Source: Bacilli bacterium
GTDB taxonomy: Bacteria; Bacillota_I; Bacilli_A; RF39; UBA660
Assembly (NCBI GenBank): GCA_017888105.1
Contig: JAGHGS010000081.1
Coordinates: forward strand, 1-10,296
Reading direction: 5' to 3'
DNA: 10,296 nucleotides
The notes under the pieces were generated by a model. That model did not search any database and had not been told where the DNA came from. It saw nothing but the letters and a program-made list of their open reading frames with translations. Positions 1 through 5,716 of this stretch are shown here, one piece after another; the stretch's first letter is position 1; each line of letters starts with the position of its first letter. The position numbers and the translations under genes are program-made.

Positions 1-80
1 GTATTAAATGAAATTGCATAATAAATACCAATCAAACAAATAATAATCAAAATAATTAAAAAAATAGATAACCACAACAT
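1..80 (-). CDS. N-terminus of a membrane or secreted protein, cut by the window edge
   Basis: On the minus strand an open frame runs from ATG at 80 to the window edge (26 codons). It reads MLWLSIFLIILIIICLIG and then IYYAISFN, which is one strongly hydrophobic segment of about 20 residues, typical of a first transmembrane helix or uncleaved signal. I chose the ATG at 80 over the in-frame ATG at 92 because GGTGA at 90-86 lies 5 nt upstream as a Shine-Dalgarno. It also puts the start 16 nt after a TATAAT box (102-97), the spacing seen at most other genes here, whereas the ATG at 92 has no ribosome-binding site. The gene diverges from the HTH regulator at 244 and could be its target. The family cannot be told from so short a piece. 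Confidence 0.5.
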   Translation of the reverse strand, partial: MLWLSIFLIILIIICLIGIYYAISFN

Positions 81-96
81 ATTCTTCACCATAAAA

Positions 97-125
97 ATTA
101 TAACAATTTTTTTCTTATTTTTAAA
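97..125 (-). promoter_or_regulatory. Sigma-A-type promoter for the leftward partial gene
   Basis: On the minus strand a perfect TATAAT (102-97) follows a weak TTTAAA -35 (125-120) at a 17-bp spacing. The expected transcript start (about 90) falls on the GGTGA ribosome-binding site, giving a leader of only about 10 nt. Confidence 0.5.
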
Positions 126-204
126 GTACTTTAAAGAAAAATTAAAAGAATTTAATAATGTTAAGAAAAAGGGCGCAACTTCCACCAAAAATTGATAGTA
201 AATA

Positions 205-223
205 ATTATAGTTTTGCTATAAT
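205..223 (+). promoter_or_regulatory. Extended -10 promoter with an overlapping palindrome (possible autoregulatory operator)
   Basis: TATAAT at 218-223 is preceded by TG at 215-216, forming an extended -10 (TGCTATAAT). A TTGATA at 192-197 is a poorly spaced -35 (20 bp). The -10 is the right arm of a perfect inverted repeat, ATTATAG-TTTTG-CTATAAT (205-211 and 217-223). Because the downstream gene encodes an HTH protein, an operator for autoregulation is a reasonable inference. The A+T-rich composition makes such repeats easier to obtain by chance. Confidence 0.55.
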
Positions 224-243
224 GGTTTTGAAAGGAGAAAAAT

Positions 244-783
244 ATGAATATTGGAAATACAATAAGTGAACTTAGAAAGAAAAATAATATGACTCAAGAA
301 AGTTTAGCCGAAAAACTAAATGTTACAAGACAAACGATTAGTAAATGGGAATGTAATGAAACTTCACCAAGTTTAGAAGATGCTTCCAAATTGGCTAAAA
401 TATTCAATGTGAGTTTAGACGAATTAGTAGGAAGCAAAAGTATATTGGAGGAAAAAATGAGTAATGTAGAACGTCTAGCAGGAATTATTATTAAAATTCT
501 AAAAATAATAGGGGTGTTAATCATTATATACTTTATCTTCTTAGTTGTAGCAGTTATCGCTTTTACAGCTTTTAAAGGAAAAAACAGTGAAGAAGTAACG
601 GGAAGTATTACATGTACCTTAAATAATGAAACAGAAACTTACCAAGTTAAAAAGACCGATAATAAACTTGAAATAAGCGAAAATGCTAGTAACATTATAG
701 ATATAAATTCTTATAACAATGGTGATGATGCCTTAAATGCTATTATTGAATATTATGAAAAAAATAATGGTACTTGTGATTAA
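244..783 (+). CDS. Membrane-anchored XRE/Cro-family HTH transcriptional regulator
   Basis: Residues 1-62 form a classic HTH_3 (XRE) DNA-binding domain: ISELRKKNNMTQESLAEKL, then the recognition-helix region VTRQTISKWECNETSPSLEDASKLAKIFNVSLDELV. After a short linker, residues about 81-110 are a single hydrophobic helix. Residues about 111-179 are a small polar domain predicted to lie outside the membrane, with two cysteines (C124 and C178) that could form a disulfide. This HTH-TM-tail layout is common in Bacillota, where the tail is usually uncharacterised. The start is well set: AAAGGAGA (231-238) lies 5 nt before the ATG. The gene is monocistronic, with its own promoter and a terminator-like hairpin at 803-833. 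It probably regulates itself and perhaps the divergent gene at 1-80; what the outer domain senses is unknown. Confidence 0.92.
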   Translation: MNIGNTISELRKKNNMTQESLAEKLNVTRQTISKWECNETSPSLEDASKLAKIFNVSLDELVGSKSILEEKMSNVERLAGIIIKILKIIGVLIIIYFIFLVVAVIAFTAFKGKNSEEVTGSITCTLNNETETYQVKKTDNKLEISENASNIIDINSYNNGDDALNAIIEYYEKNNGTCD

Positions 784-802
784 TAATTAGACAAATTAAA
801 AT

Positions 803-833
803 AAAAGGAAAGTTGCAAAATACTTTCTTTTTT
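803..833 (+). terminator. Rho-independent terminator-like hairpin after the HTH gene
   Basis: AAAAGGAAAGT (803-813) pairs with ACTTTCTTTTT (822-832), with one G-U pair and an 8-nt loop, and runs into a T-rich tract. The stem is A-T rich, so strength is uncertain. The -35 of the next gene (813-818) lies inside its loop. Confidence 0.6.
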
Positions 834-841
834 GTTATGAT
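813..841 (+). promoter_or_regulatory. Putative sigma-A promoter of the MBL hydrolase gene
   Basis: TTGCAA (813-818) and TATGAT (836-841) are separated by 17 bp. The promoter overlaps the upstream terminator. The predicted start near 848 coincides with the GGTGA ribosome-binding site, giving a leader of about 10 nt. Both hexamers are imperfect. Confidence 0.4.
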
Positions 842-857
842 TGTTTCGGTGATAAAA

Positions 858-1358
858 TTGAAAATAGAAAATTTAGTTTTAGGTCGTCTTCGTACGAATT
901 GTTATATTATAAAAAAAGATAATAAGTGTCTTATAATAGATCCAGGGGATGAAGCGGAAATTATAAAAGAAGCCTGCAAGGATTATGAAGTAGAAGAAAT
1001 TTTAGTCACTCATCATCACTTTGATCACATTCTTGCTTTAGAAGAATTAGAAAGCTTTTATCATATAAAACATAATAGCTTTTTAAGAAAAACATTTAAA
1101 TATGAAATAATTGAAACTCCTGGTCATGCGAGTGATTCTCTAACATTTTATTTTAAAAAAGAGAAAATAATGTTTACCGGAGATTTTTTATTTTACCATA
1201 CGATTGGCAGATGCGATTTAGAAACATCAAGTATTACAGATATGAAAAAAAGTCTAGATAACATCAGTAAATATCCAAACGATATAAAAATCTTTCCAGG
1301 TCACGGTAAATCAAGTATTCTTGGTGAAGAGAAAAAATATTTTGATAGTTATTTTTAA
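858..1358 (+). CDS. Metallo-beta-lactamase-fold hydrolase (glyoxalase II / YcbL-like, compact)
   Basis: The protein has the full MBL metal-binding set: THHHFDH at 51-57 (HxHxDH: H52, H54, D56, H57), H90 in TPGHASDS, D109 in FTGDFLF and H149 in FPGHG. That pattern places it with glyoxalase-II-like hydrolases that bind two metal ions. The opening ENLVLGRLRTNCYII and LIIDPGD are also typical. At 166 residues it is shorter than usual members (about 200 or more). The missing part is mainly between the HxHxDH motif and H90, so substrate-binding elements there are reduced. I place the start at TTG 858, with GGTGA (848-852) 5 nt upstream. Longer readings from TTG 813 or ATG 837 would start inside the terminator or lack a ribosome-binding site. 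The substrate is unknown; a thioester or small metabolite in the cytosol is an inference from the family. Confidence 0.88.
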   Translation: MKIENLVLGRLRTNCYIIKKDNKCLIIDPGDEAEIIKEACKDYEVEEILVTHHHFDHILALEELESFYHIKHNSFLRKTFKYEIIETPGHASDSLTFYFKKEKIMFTGDFLFYHTIGRCDLETSSITDMKKSLDNISKYPNDIKIFPGHGKSSILGEEKKYFDSYF

Positions 1359-1362
1359 AATA

Positions 1363-1386
1363 AAAACGCTCTAATTAGAACGTTTT
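1363..1386. terminator. Bidirectional terminator shared by the convergent MBL and gerQ genes
   Basis: AAAACGCTCT (1363-1372) pairs with AGAACGTTTT (1377-1386) around the loop AATT, with one C-A mismatch on the plus strand. Read on the minus strand the same pairing has a G-T wobble instead, and a T-rich stretch follows, so it should end gerQ transcripts best. The gerQ stop codon (1377-1375) lies at the loop. Confidence 0.7.
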
Positions 1387-1740
1387 ATCGGAATAATCAT
1401 GATTGTAACGAATCTTTTCTTCAAATGTAACATAATCAAGATAAATCATTCGAAGCAAATACCAGTCTCCAGTTTTTGGATCACTCATAATTAAGTGATC
1501 ACGCCCAGCTTCCTCAATGACACCATCATAGATTTTATCTCTCCATTCCGTGGAATCAGGATAAGAAAAATAAGCTTTTACTTTTTTACCTTTATTAAGT
1601 CTCAAAATATTTTCAATATAGCTTTGTTCCATGGGAAGACTTTCCGTATAACTGTAATTTCCCGGAGGACTAGTCATATTCGAATTATTATTTGTGGTAT
1701 TAGTAGGAAAAGTTGGATTTCCAAAAAAATTACCGTTCAT
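1375..1740 (-). CDS. gerQ: Spore coat protein GerQ
   Basis: The C-terminal two thirds match GerQ of B. subtilis closely by memory: SYIENILRLNKGK (40-52), then EWRDKIYDGVIEEAGRDHLI and SDPKTGDWYLL, then IYLDYVTFEEKI. GerQ is a mother-cell-made coat protein needed for correct placement of the cortex-lytic enzyme CwlJ, and so for calcium-dipicolinate-triggered germination. The first 36 residues are a low-complexity Asn/Thr/Pro/Gly tail, as in other GerQ proteins. At 121 residues it is shorter than the Bacillus protein because this tail is shorter. There is no lysine before residue 50, whereas B. subtilis GerQ is cross-linked by transglutaminase through lysines near its N-terminus. GAGGTGA (1751-1745) lies 4 nt before the ATG. 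The gene stands alone, convergent with the MBL gene and divergent from the microprotein. Confidence 0.95.
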   Translation of the reverse strand: MNGNFFGNPTFPTNTTNNNSNMTSPPGNYSYTESLPMEQSYIENILRLNKGKKVKAYFSYPDSTEWRDKIYDGVIEEAGRDHLIMSDPKTGDWYLLRMIYLDYVTFEEKIRYNHDYSDKTF

Positions 1741-1756
1741 TCTTTCACCTCAATCT

Positions 1757-1785
1757 AATATATGTAAAATCATATGCTTTTATGT
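1757..1785 (-). promoter_or_regulatory. Possible sigma-E-type (mother-cell) promoter for gerQ
   Basis: On the minus strand ATA (1783-1781) is followed after 16 nt by CATATATT (1764-1757). This keeps the ATA / CATA cores and the spacing of sigma-E promoters (consensus about KMATATT-N14-CATACAMT), although several flanking positions differ. gerQ of B. subtilis is transcribed in the mother cell under sigma-E, which fits. The -35 lies back to back with the divergent TTGACT at 1785-1790. The predicted leader is very short (about 10 nt). Confidence 0.35.
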
Positions 1786-1821
1786 TGACTTTTTAACGAG
1801 ATAAAGCTATTATTTTAATAG
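1785..1821 (+). promoter_or_regulatory. Sigma-A promoter with palindrome over the -10 (copy 1), for the microprotein
   Basis: TTGACT (1785-1790), a 17-bp spacer and TATTAT (1808-1813) form a strong sigma-A-type promoter. A perfect palindrome, CTATTA-TTT-TAATAG (1807-1821), covers the -10 and the predicted start. The same promoter and palindrome recur at 2038-2074 before the yitT-family gene. Confidence 0.7.
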
Positions 1822-1831
1822 AGGTAGAATT

Positions 1832-2011
1832 ATGAAAGATATATTGATAGGAATCGTAATTGTTATAGTCGCTTTTTTAGTAATTGATTTTATTTACACC
1901 GAGAAAAATACTTGTTTAATCGAAGAAAATCATATTACTACAGAAGAAAAATGTGGAGTAATAAAAAAGCAACTAAATATAGACATAAATTTATTTGGAA
2001 GATATTGGTAG
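1832..2011 (+). CDS. 59-residue single-pass membrane microprotein of unknown function
   Basis: The frame reads MKDILIGIVIVIVAFLVIDF for its first 20 residues, a short start followed by one hydrophobic helix (about 4-22). A polar tail with two cysteines (C28 and C41) follows and ends NLFGRYW. AGAGGTAG (1820-1827) sits 4 nt before the ATG. A strong sigma-A promoter lies at 1785-1813 and a clear terminator starts 1 nt after the TAG. This complete promoter-RBS-ORF-terminator unit in 250 bp is what argues for a real gene, since the length alone would not. The orientation is probably N-in with the cysteine tail outside, by analogy with signal-anchor proteins. I do not recognise a family. Its promoter is nearly the same as that of the YitT-Ca2+ ATPase operon just downstream, so co-regulation is plausible. 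Confidence 0.7.
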   Translation: MKDILIGIVIVIVAFLVIDFIYTEKNTCLIEENHITTEEKCGVIKKQLNIDINLFGRYW

Positions 2012-2012
2012 T

Positions 2013-2034
2013 AAGCACAAAGGCGTGCTTTTTT
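2013..2034 (+). terminator. Rho-independent terminator after the microprotein gene
   Basis: AAGCAC (2013-2018) pairs with GTGCTT (2025-2030) around a 6-nt loop, followed by an uninterrupted T tract (2029-2034). The next promoter's -35 begins 3 nt later, so the two transcription units are tightly packed but separated. Confidence 0.8.
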
Positions 2035-2037
2035 CTA

Positions 2038-2074
2038 TTGACTTTTATGAATTTTGCCGCTATTATTTTAATAG
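2038..2074 (+). promoter_or_regulatory. Sigma-A promoter with palindrome over the -10 (copy 2), for the yitT-ATPase operon
   Basis: TTGACT (2038-2043), a 17-bp spacer and TATTAT (2061-2066) are followed by the same palindrome CTATTA-TTT-TAATAG (2060-2074) found at 1807-1821. From the -35 to the end of the palindrome plus one base, 27 of 38 positions match copy 1, including a 17-base identical run. Confidence 0.7.
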
Positions 2075-2089
2075 AAAGATAGGGATAAC

Positions 2090-2995
2090 ATGGATATACC
2101 AAAAATATTAAAAAAAGTATTAGACAAAAACAAAATACCAAGATTAGTATTGATGATATTAGGAACCTTCTTGCTTGGCTTAAATTACAATGTGTTTTTA
2201 AAACCCAATGATTTTATTGTTGGAGGGACAACCAGTTTAGCCATTATTTTTAATGATCTATTTGGTTGGAATGATCAAATATTTATTTATGTAACTGCCA
2301 TTCTTTTAATTGGAATTAGTTTTATTTTTTTAGGAAAAGATAAAACAATGAAAAGTATCTTTGGAAGTATTTTATATCCAATAATGATTACTTTAACAGC
2401 ACCTTTAGGGGAAATGCTAGCAACCAAGTTTGCCTTTGATGATATGATTACCACAGTAGTATTCACAAGTATTTTATATGGTGTAGCATATGGAATTGTT
2501 TACAAAATGGAATACACAACGGGTGGTAGTGATATTATTATGCAAATCATATGTAAATACATGCATATGCCAGAAGGAAGAGCTACAATTTTAAGTAACG
2601 TATTTATTATTCTCTTCGGTGGTATTGTATTTGGAATACCAAAAGTAGTATATGGAATTATTATATTATATGTTTCTAGTGTAATAGTAGATAAAATGAT
2701 AATAGGAATATCGGAAAGTAAAATGTTTATCATAAATAGTAATAAGATAGATGAAATTGAAAATATAATTATTAATGAATTAAAACTAGGAGTAACAAGA
2801 ATTAAGGCAGAAGGGGGATACACAAGCAAAAAACAAGATGTTTTACTTTGCGTGGTTCCGAATCGAGATTATTATATGTTTAAAGAAATTATATTAGAAT
2901 TAGATAAAGATGCTTTCTTTATTATTAATGATTGTTATGACATTGAAGGGGGAACGACAAGGAAAAAAGAAAGAGGACTAAATAGTCTTTATTAG
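2090..2995 (+). CDS. YitT-family integral membrane protein (YitT membrane domain + DUF2179)
   Basis: Residues about 15-205 contain five to six hydrophobic helices with the family's glycine motifs: FIVGGTTSLAIIF (43-55) and TTGGSDIIMQII (143-154). Residues about 215-285 form the soluble DUF2179 domain, with the signature GVTRIKAEGGYTSKKQ, VLLCVVPNRDYY and DAFFIINDCYDIEGG. This two-domain plan and length (301 aa, usual about 280-300) are standard for YitT proteins of Bacillota, whose transported substrate is not established. Start at ATG 2090 is supported by AGGGA (2081-2085) and a promoter 23 nt upstream. The stop codon lies 10 nt before the next start, so it is cotranscribed with the Ca2+-type ATPase. 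A role in ion or small-molecule transport linked to that pump is inference only. Confidence 0.94.
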   Translation: MDIPKILKKVLDKNKIPRLVLMILGTFLLGLNYNVFLKPNDFIVGGTTSLAIIFNDLFGWNDQIFIYVTAILLIGISFIFLGKDKTMKSIFGSILYPIMITLTAPLGEMLATKFAFDDMITTVVFTSILYGVAYGIVYKMEYTTGGSDIIMQIICKYMHMPEGRATILSNVFIILFGGIVFGIPKVVYGIIILYVSSVIVDKMIIGISESKMFIINSNKIDEIENIIINELKLGVTRIKAEGGYTSKKQDVLLCVVPNRDYYMFKEIILELDKDAFFIINDCYDIEGGTTRKKERGLNSLY

Positions 2996-3005
2996 AGGTG
3001 AACGT

Positions 3006-5597
3006 GTGAATTTCTATAATTTAAAAAAAGAAGAAGTATTAACAAAATTAGAAACAAAGGAATCTGGTTTAACCGAAGAAGAAGTCAAAAAGCGATTAGC
3101 AAAAAATGGACCTAATAAATTAAAAGAAGCAAAAAAGGAATCAAAAATAGTAAAATTTTTAAGCCAATTTAAAAATTTAATGATTATTGTTCTTTTAATC
3201 GCTGCAATTGTATCTTTTATGATTTCTTACATTAATAAAGAATCTTATTTAGATAGCATTATTATCTTATTAATTGTATTTATTAATGCTATTTTAGGGT
3301 ATGCTGAAGAATTAAAAGCTGATGAAGCAATTAGTGCCTTAAAAAAAATGCAAACTACAAAAGTAAAAGTACGTAGAGATGGAAAAGTAATATATTTAAA
3401 TAGTGAAGATTTAGTACGTGGCGACATAGTTTTATTAGAAGCAGGAGATAAGGTATCGGCAGATGCAAGACTAATTATTGCCAATTCTTTAAAAGTAGAT
3501 GAAGCATCTCTAACCGGAGAGTCAGTAGCTGTTTTAAAAGACATAAATGTGATAGACAAAGAAGCCGCATTAAACGATCGGACAAACATGGTTTATGCTG
3601 GAACAAATGTGATCTATGGAAAAGGAGAATGCGTCGTAACAGAAACTGGAATGAATACCGAAATTGGTTTAATTGCTGGAAGTTTAGCGAATCATAAAGA
3701 TGAATTAACTCCATTACAAAAGAAAATTAATGGAATTAGTAAAGTTTTAACAATCATCATATCAATTGTCATACTAGCGATGTTTATTGTAAGTATCATA
3801 AAAAATATGCCTATTACTGAAGCATTACTCTTAGCAATATCTCTGGCAGTAGCAGCCATACCAGAAGGACTACCAGCTGTAATAACGGTTATTTTATCAT
3901 TAGGTATGAGTTCTTTAGCTAAGAAAAAAGCCATCGTTCGTAAAATGTCTAGTGTTGAAACGTTAGGAAGTACGGAAATTATTTGTACTGATAAAACGGG
4001 TACAATTACTCAAAATAAAATGGAACTAAAAGATCTTTATTTTGATCAAGAAAGTCATAACAATGAATATAAAATGGAAGAAAATATGTTTTTATATAAT
4101 ATGGCTTTAAATAATGATATTGAAAAAAATGATCAAGGGATAATTGGGGATCCAACAGAAGTTGCAATTATTAATTATTTAGCCAAAGATATGGATCCGT
4201 TTAAATTAAAAAGTAGTTATCCAAGAATGGGTGAAATTCCTTTTGATTCAGAACGAAAGATGATGTCAGTAGTTTGTACGATTTCTGAAAAAAAATATCT
4301 TTTCACAAAAGGAAGTTTTGATTCGGTAATCAAATGTTGTTCCAAAATAGAGGAAAACGGCGAAATAATATCTGTAACAGAATCAAAAATAAAAGAATTA
4401 AAAAAAATCGAACAAGAAAAATCAAATCAAGCTTTAAGATTACTAGCTTTTGCATATAAAGAACTAGATAATGAGAAAATAGAAGAAAAAGGTTTAATTT
4501 TTCAAGGTCTAATTGGTGTCATTGATCCACCTAGAAAAAACGTAAAAGAATCCATTGAACTATGTAAATCTGCTCACATTAGACCAATTATGATTACAGG
4601 AGATTCTCTAAATACAGCGATTGCTATCGCTAAAGAAGTAGGAATATTAACAAATGATGAGGAAGCAATAACCGGTAGTGAATTAGACAAATTAAGCGAA
4701 GAAGAACTTTTTCAAAATATTGAAAAATACAAAGTATATGCTAGAGTAAGTCCAATGAATAAACTCTCTATTGTAAATGCATGGAAGAAAAAAGGTCGTG
4801 TGGTTGCAATGACCGGAGATGGAGTGAATGATGCTCCAGCCATTAAAGCAAGTGATATTGGAATTGGTATGGGTATTACTGGTACCGAGGTAAGCAAAAG
4901 CGTTGCCGATATTATTTTAGTGGATGATTCTTTCTCAACAATTGTGAGTGCTGTAAAAGAAGGAAGAAGAATTTTTGATAACATTAGAAATGTCATTACT
5001 TATTTATTAATTGGCAATATAACAGAAATTATTACAGTATTTATTGGCTTAATATTTGGATACACAATTTTTGTGCCAATTCAACTATTATTTATTAACT
5101 TAATTACAGATTCCGTGCCAGCAATTGCATTAGCATTTGAAAAGCCGGCAAATGATATTATGAATAGAGAAGTTCGCAAAAAAGATAGTTCTTTCTTTAC
5201 TCCTTTTTTAATTAGTAAATTATTAGTATCATCTTGTTTAAAAAGTATTGCAATTCTTTTTGTTTATTTCTTGAATTTACACATATCTGGACCAGAAATA
5301 GCGGGAACGACTGCATTCTTATGTTTAATGATTTTAGAATTATGTTTTGCTTATTCATGTAAAAATATTAAAAAACCTGTAATTGGTAAAAATATATTTG
5401 ATAATTCGAAATTAAATATTTGTATTTTAGCAATATTAATTCTTGGAATTTTAATATTTGTAACTCCATTAAGAACCATTTTCAGTCTAACAACAATTTC
5501 ATTAATGGAATTAGTTTACTGTATTATGATTATTATGGTAATGGTATTAATAGATGAAATATTAAAAATTGTATTATCTAAAAAAATTAAAGATTAA
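3006..5597 (+). CDS. P-type Ca2+-transporting ATPase (type IIA, SERCA/YloB-like)
   Basis: All P-type landmarks are present: cation-ATPase N domain (1-50), TGES (170-173, actuator), DKTGT (329-333, phosphorylated D329), K435 in FTKGSFD (nucleotide-binding region), TGD at 531-533 and TGDGVNDAPA (603-612). The ion-site residues of SERCA are matched: E287 in PEGLP (M4), N671 and E674 in GNITEI (M5), N698, T701 and D702 in NLITDSVPA (M6), and E778 in LMILELC (M8). That full set argues for Ca2+ rather than H+, Na+/K+ or Mg2+, with export from the cytosol driven by ATP. The length (863 aa) is normal for bacterial Ca2+ pumps. The start is GTG 3006 with GAGGTGA (2995-3001) overlapping the yitT stop, so translation of the pair is probably linked. 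The operon ends at the hairpin at 5607-5628. Ca2+ specificity is inferred from residues only. Confidence 0.95.
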   Translation: MNFYNLKKEEVLTKLETKESGLTEEEVKKRLAKNGPNKLKEAKKESKIVKFLSQFKNLMIIVLLIAAIVSFMISYINKESYLDSIIILLIVFINAILGYAEELKADEAISALKKMQTTKVKVRRDGKVIYLNSEDLVRGDIVLLEAGDKVSADARLIIANSLKVDEASLTGESVAVLKDINVIDKEAALNDRTNMVYAGTNVIYGKGECVVTETGMNTEIGLIAGSLANHKDELTPLQKKINGISKVLTIIISIVILAMFIVSIIKNMPITEALLLAISLAVAAIPEGLPAVITVILSLGMSSLAKKKAIVRKMSSVETLGSTEIICTDKTGTITQNKMELKDLYFDQESHNNEYKMEENMFLYNMALNNDIEKNDQGIIGDPTEVAIINYLAKDMDPFKLKSSYPRMGEIPFDSERKMMSVVCTISEKKYLFTKGSFDSVIKCCSKIEENGEIISVTESKIKELKKIEQEKSNQALRLLAFAYKELDNEKIEEKGLIFQGLIGVIDPPRKNVKESIELCKSAHIRPIMITGDSLNTAIAIAKEVGILTNDEEAITGSELDKLSEEELFQNIEKYKVYARVSPMNKLSIVNAWKKKGRVVAMTGDGVNDAPAIKASDIGIGMGITGTEVSKSVADIILVDDSFSTIVSAVKEGRRIFDNIRNVITYLLIGNITEIITVFIGLIFGYTIFVPIQLLFINLITDSVPAIALAFEKPANDIMNREVRKKDSSFFTPFLISKLLVSSCLKSIAILFVYFLNLHISGPEIAGTTAFLCLMILELCFAYSCKNIKKPVIGKNIFDNSKLNICILAILILGILIFVTPLRTIFSLTTISLMELVYCIMIIMVMVLIDEILKIVLSKKIKD

Positions 5598-5606
5598 TAT
5601 GATATG

Positions 5607-5628
5607 GTGGAGAATTTCTCCACTTTTT
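5607..5628 (+). terminator. Strong rho-independent terminator of the yitT-ATPase operon
   Basis: GTGGAGA (5607-5613) pairs perfectly with TCTCCAC (5617-5623) around ATT and is followed by TTTTT. It lies 10 nt after the ATPase stop. Confidence 0.88.
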
Positions 5629-5688
5629 AATTTAAAAAAATATATTACTTCATCATATACAAAAAATATAGAATATCCTATTAGATTT

Positions 5689-5697
5689 TGATAAAAT
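5689..5697 (+). promoter_or_regulatory. Putative extended -10 promoter of priA
   Basis: TG (5689-5690) one base before TAAAAT (5692-5697) gives an extended -10. The -35 region (TAGAAT, 5669-5674) is poor. The -10 lies 19 nt before the start codon, in line with the other genes in the window. Confidence 0.45.
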
Positions 5698-5716
5698 AGA
5701 ATAAGGAGGTATAAAT

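Noticed and set aside
81..92. Start of the leftward gene at ATG 92
   Set aside because: It has no Shine-Dalgarno and would be almost leaderless relative to the TATAAT at 102-97; ATG 80 has GGTGA.
813..857. Longer MBL protein starting at TTG 813 or ATG 837
   Set aside because: The extra residues lie in the terminator and promoter, have no ribosome-binding site, and precede the normal family N-terminus. TTG 858 has a well-spaced GGTGA.
3245..3934. Overlapping minus-strand open frames inside the ATPase gene
   Set aside because: They are antisense shadows of a well-supported gene, without ribosome-binding sites or recognisable domains. The same applies to the minus frames at 294-524, 1938-2141, 2500-2829, 4712-4996 and 6148-6363 and the plus frame at 1495-1758 opposite gerQ.
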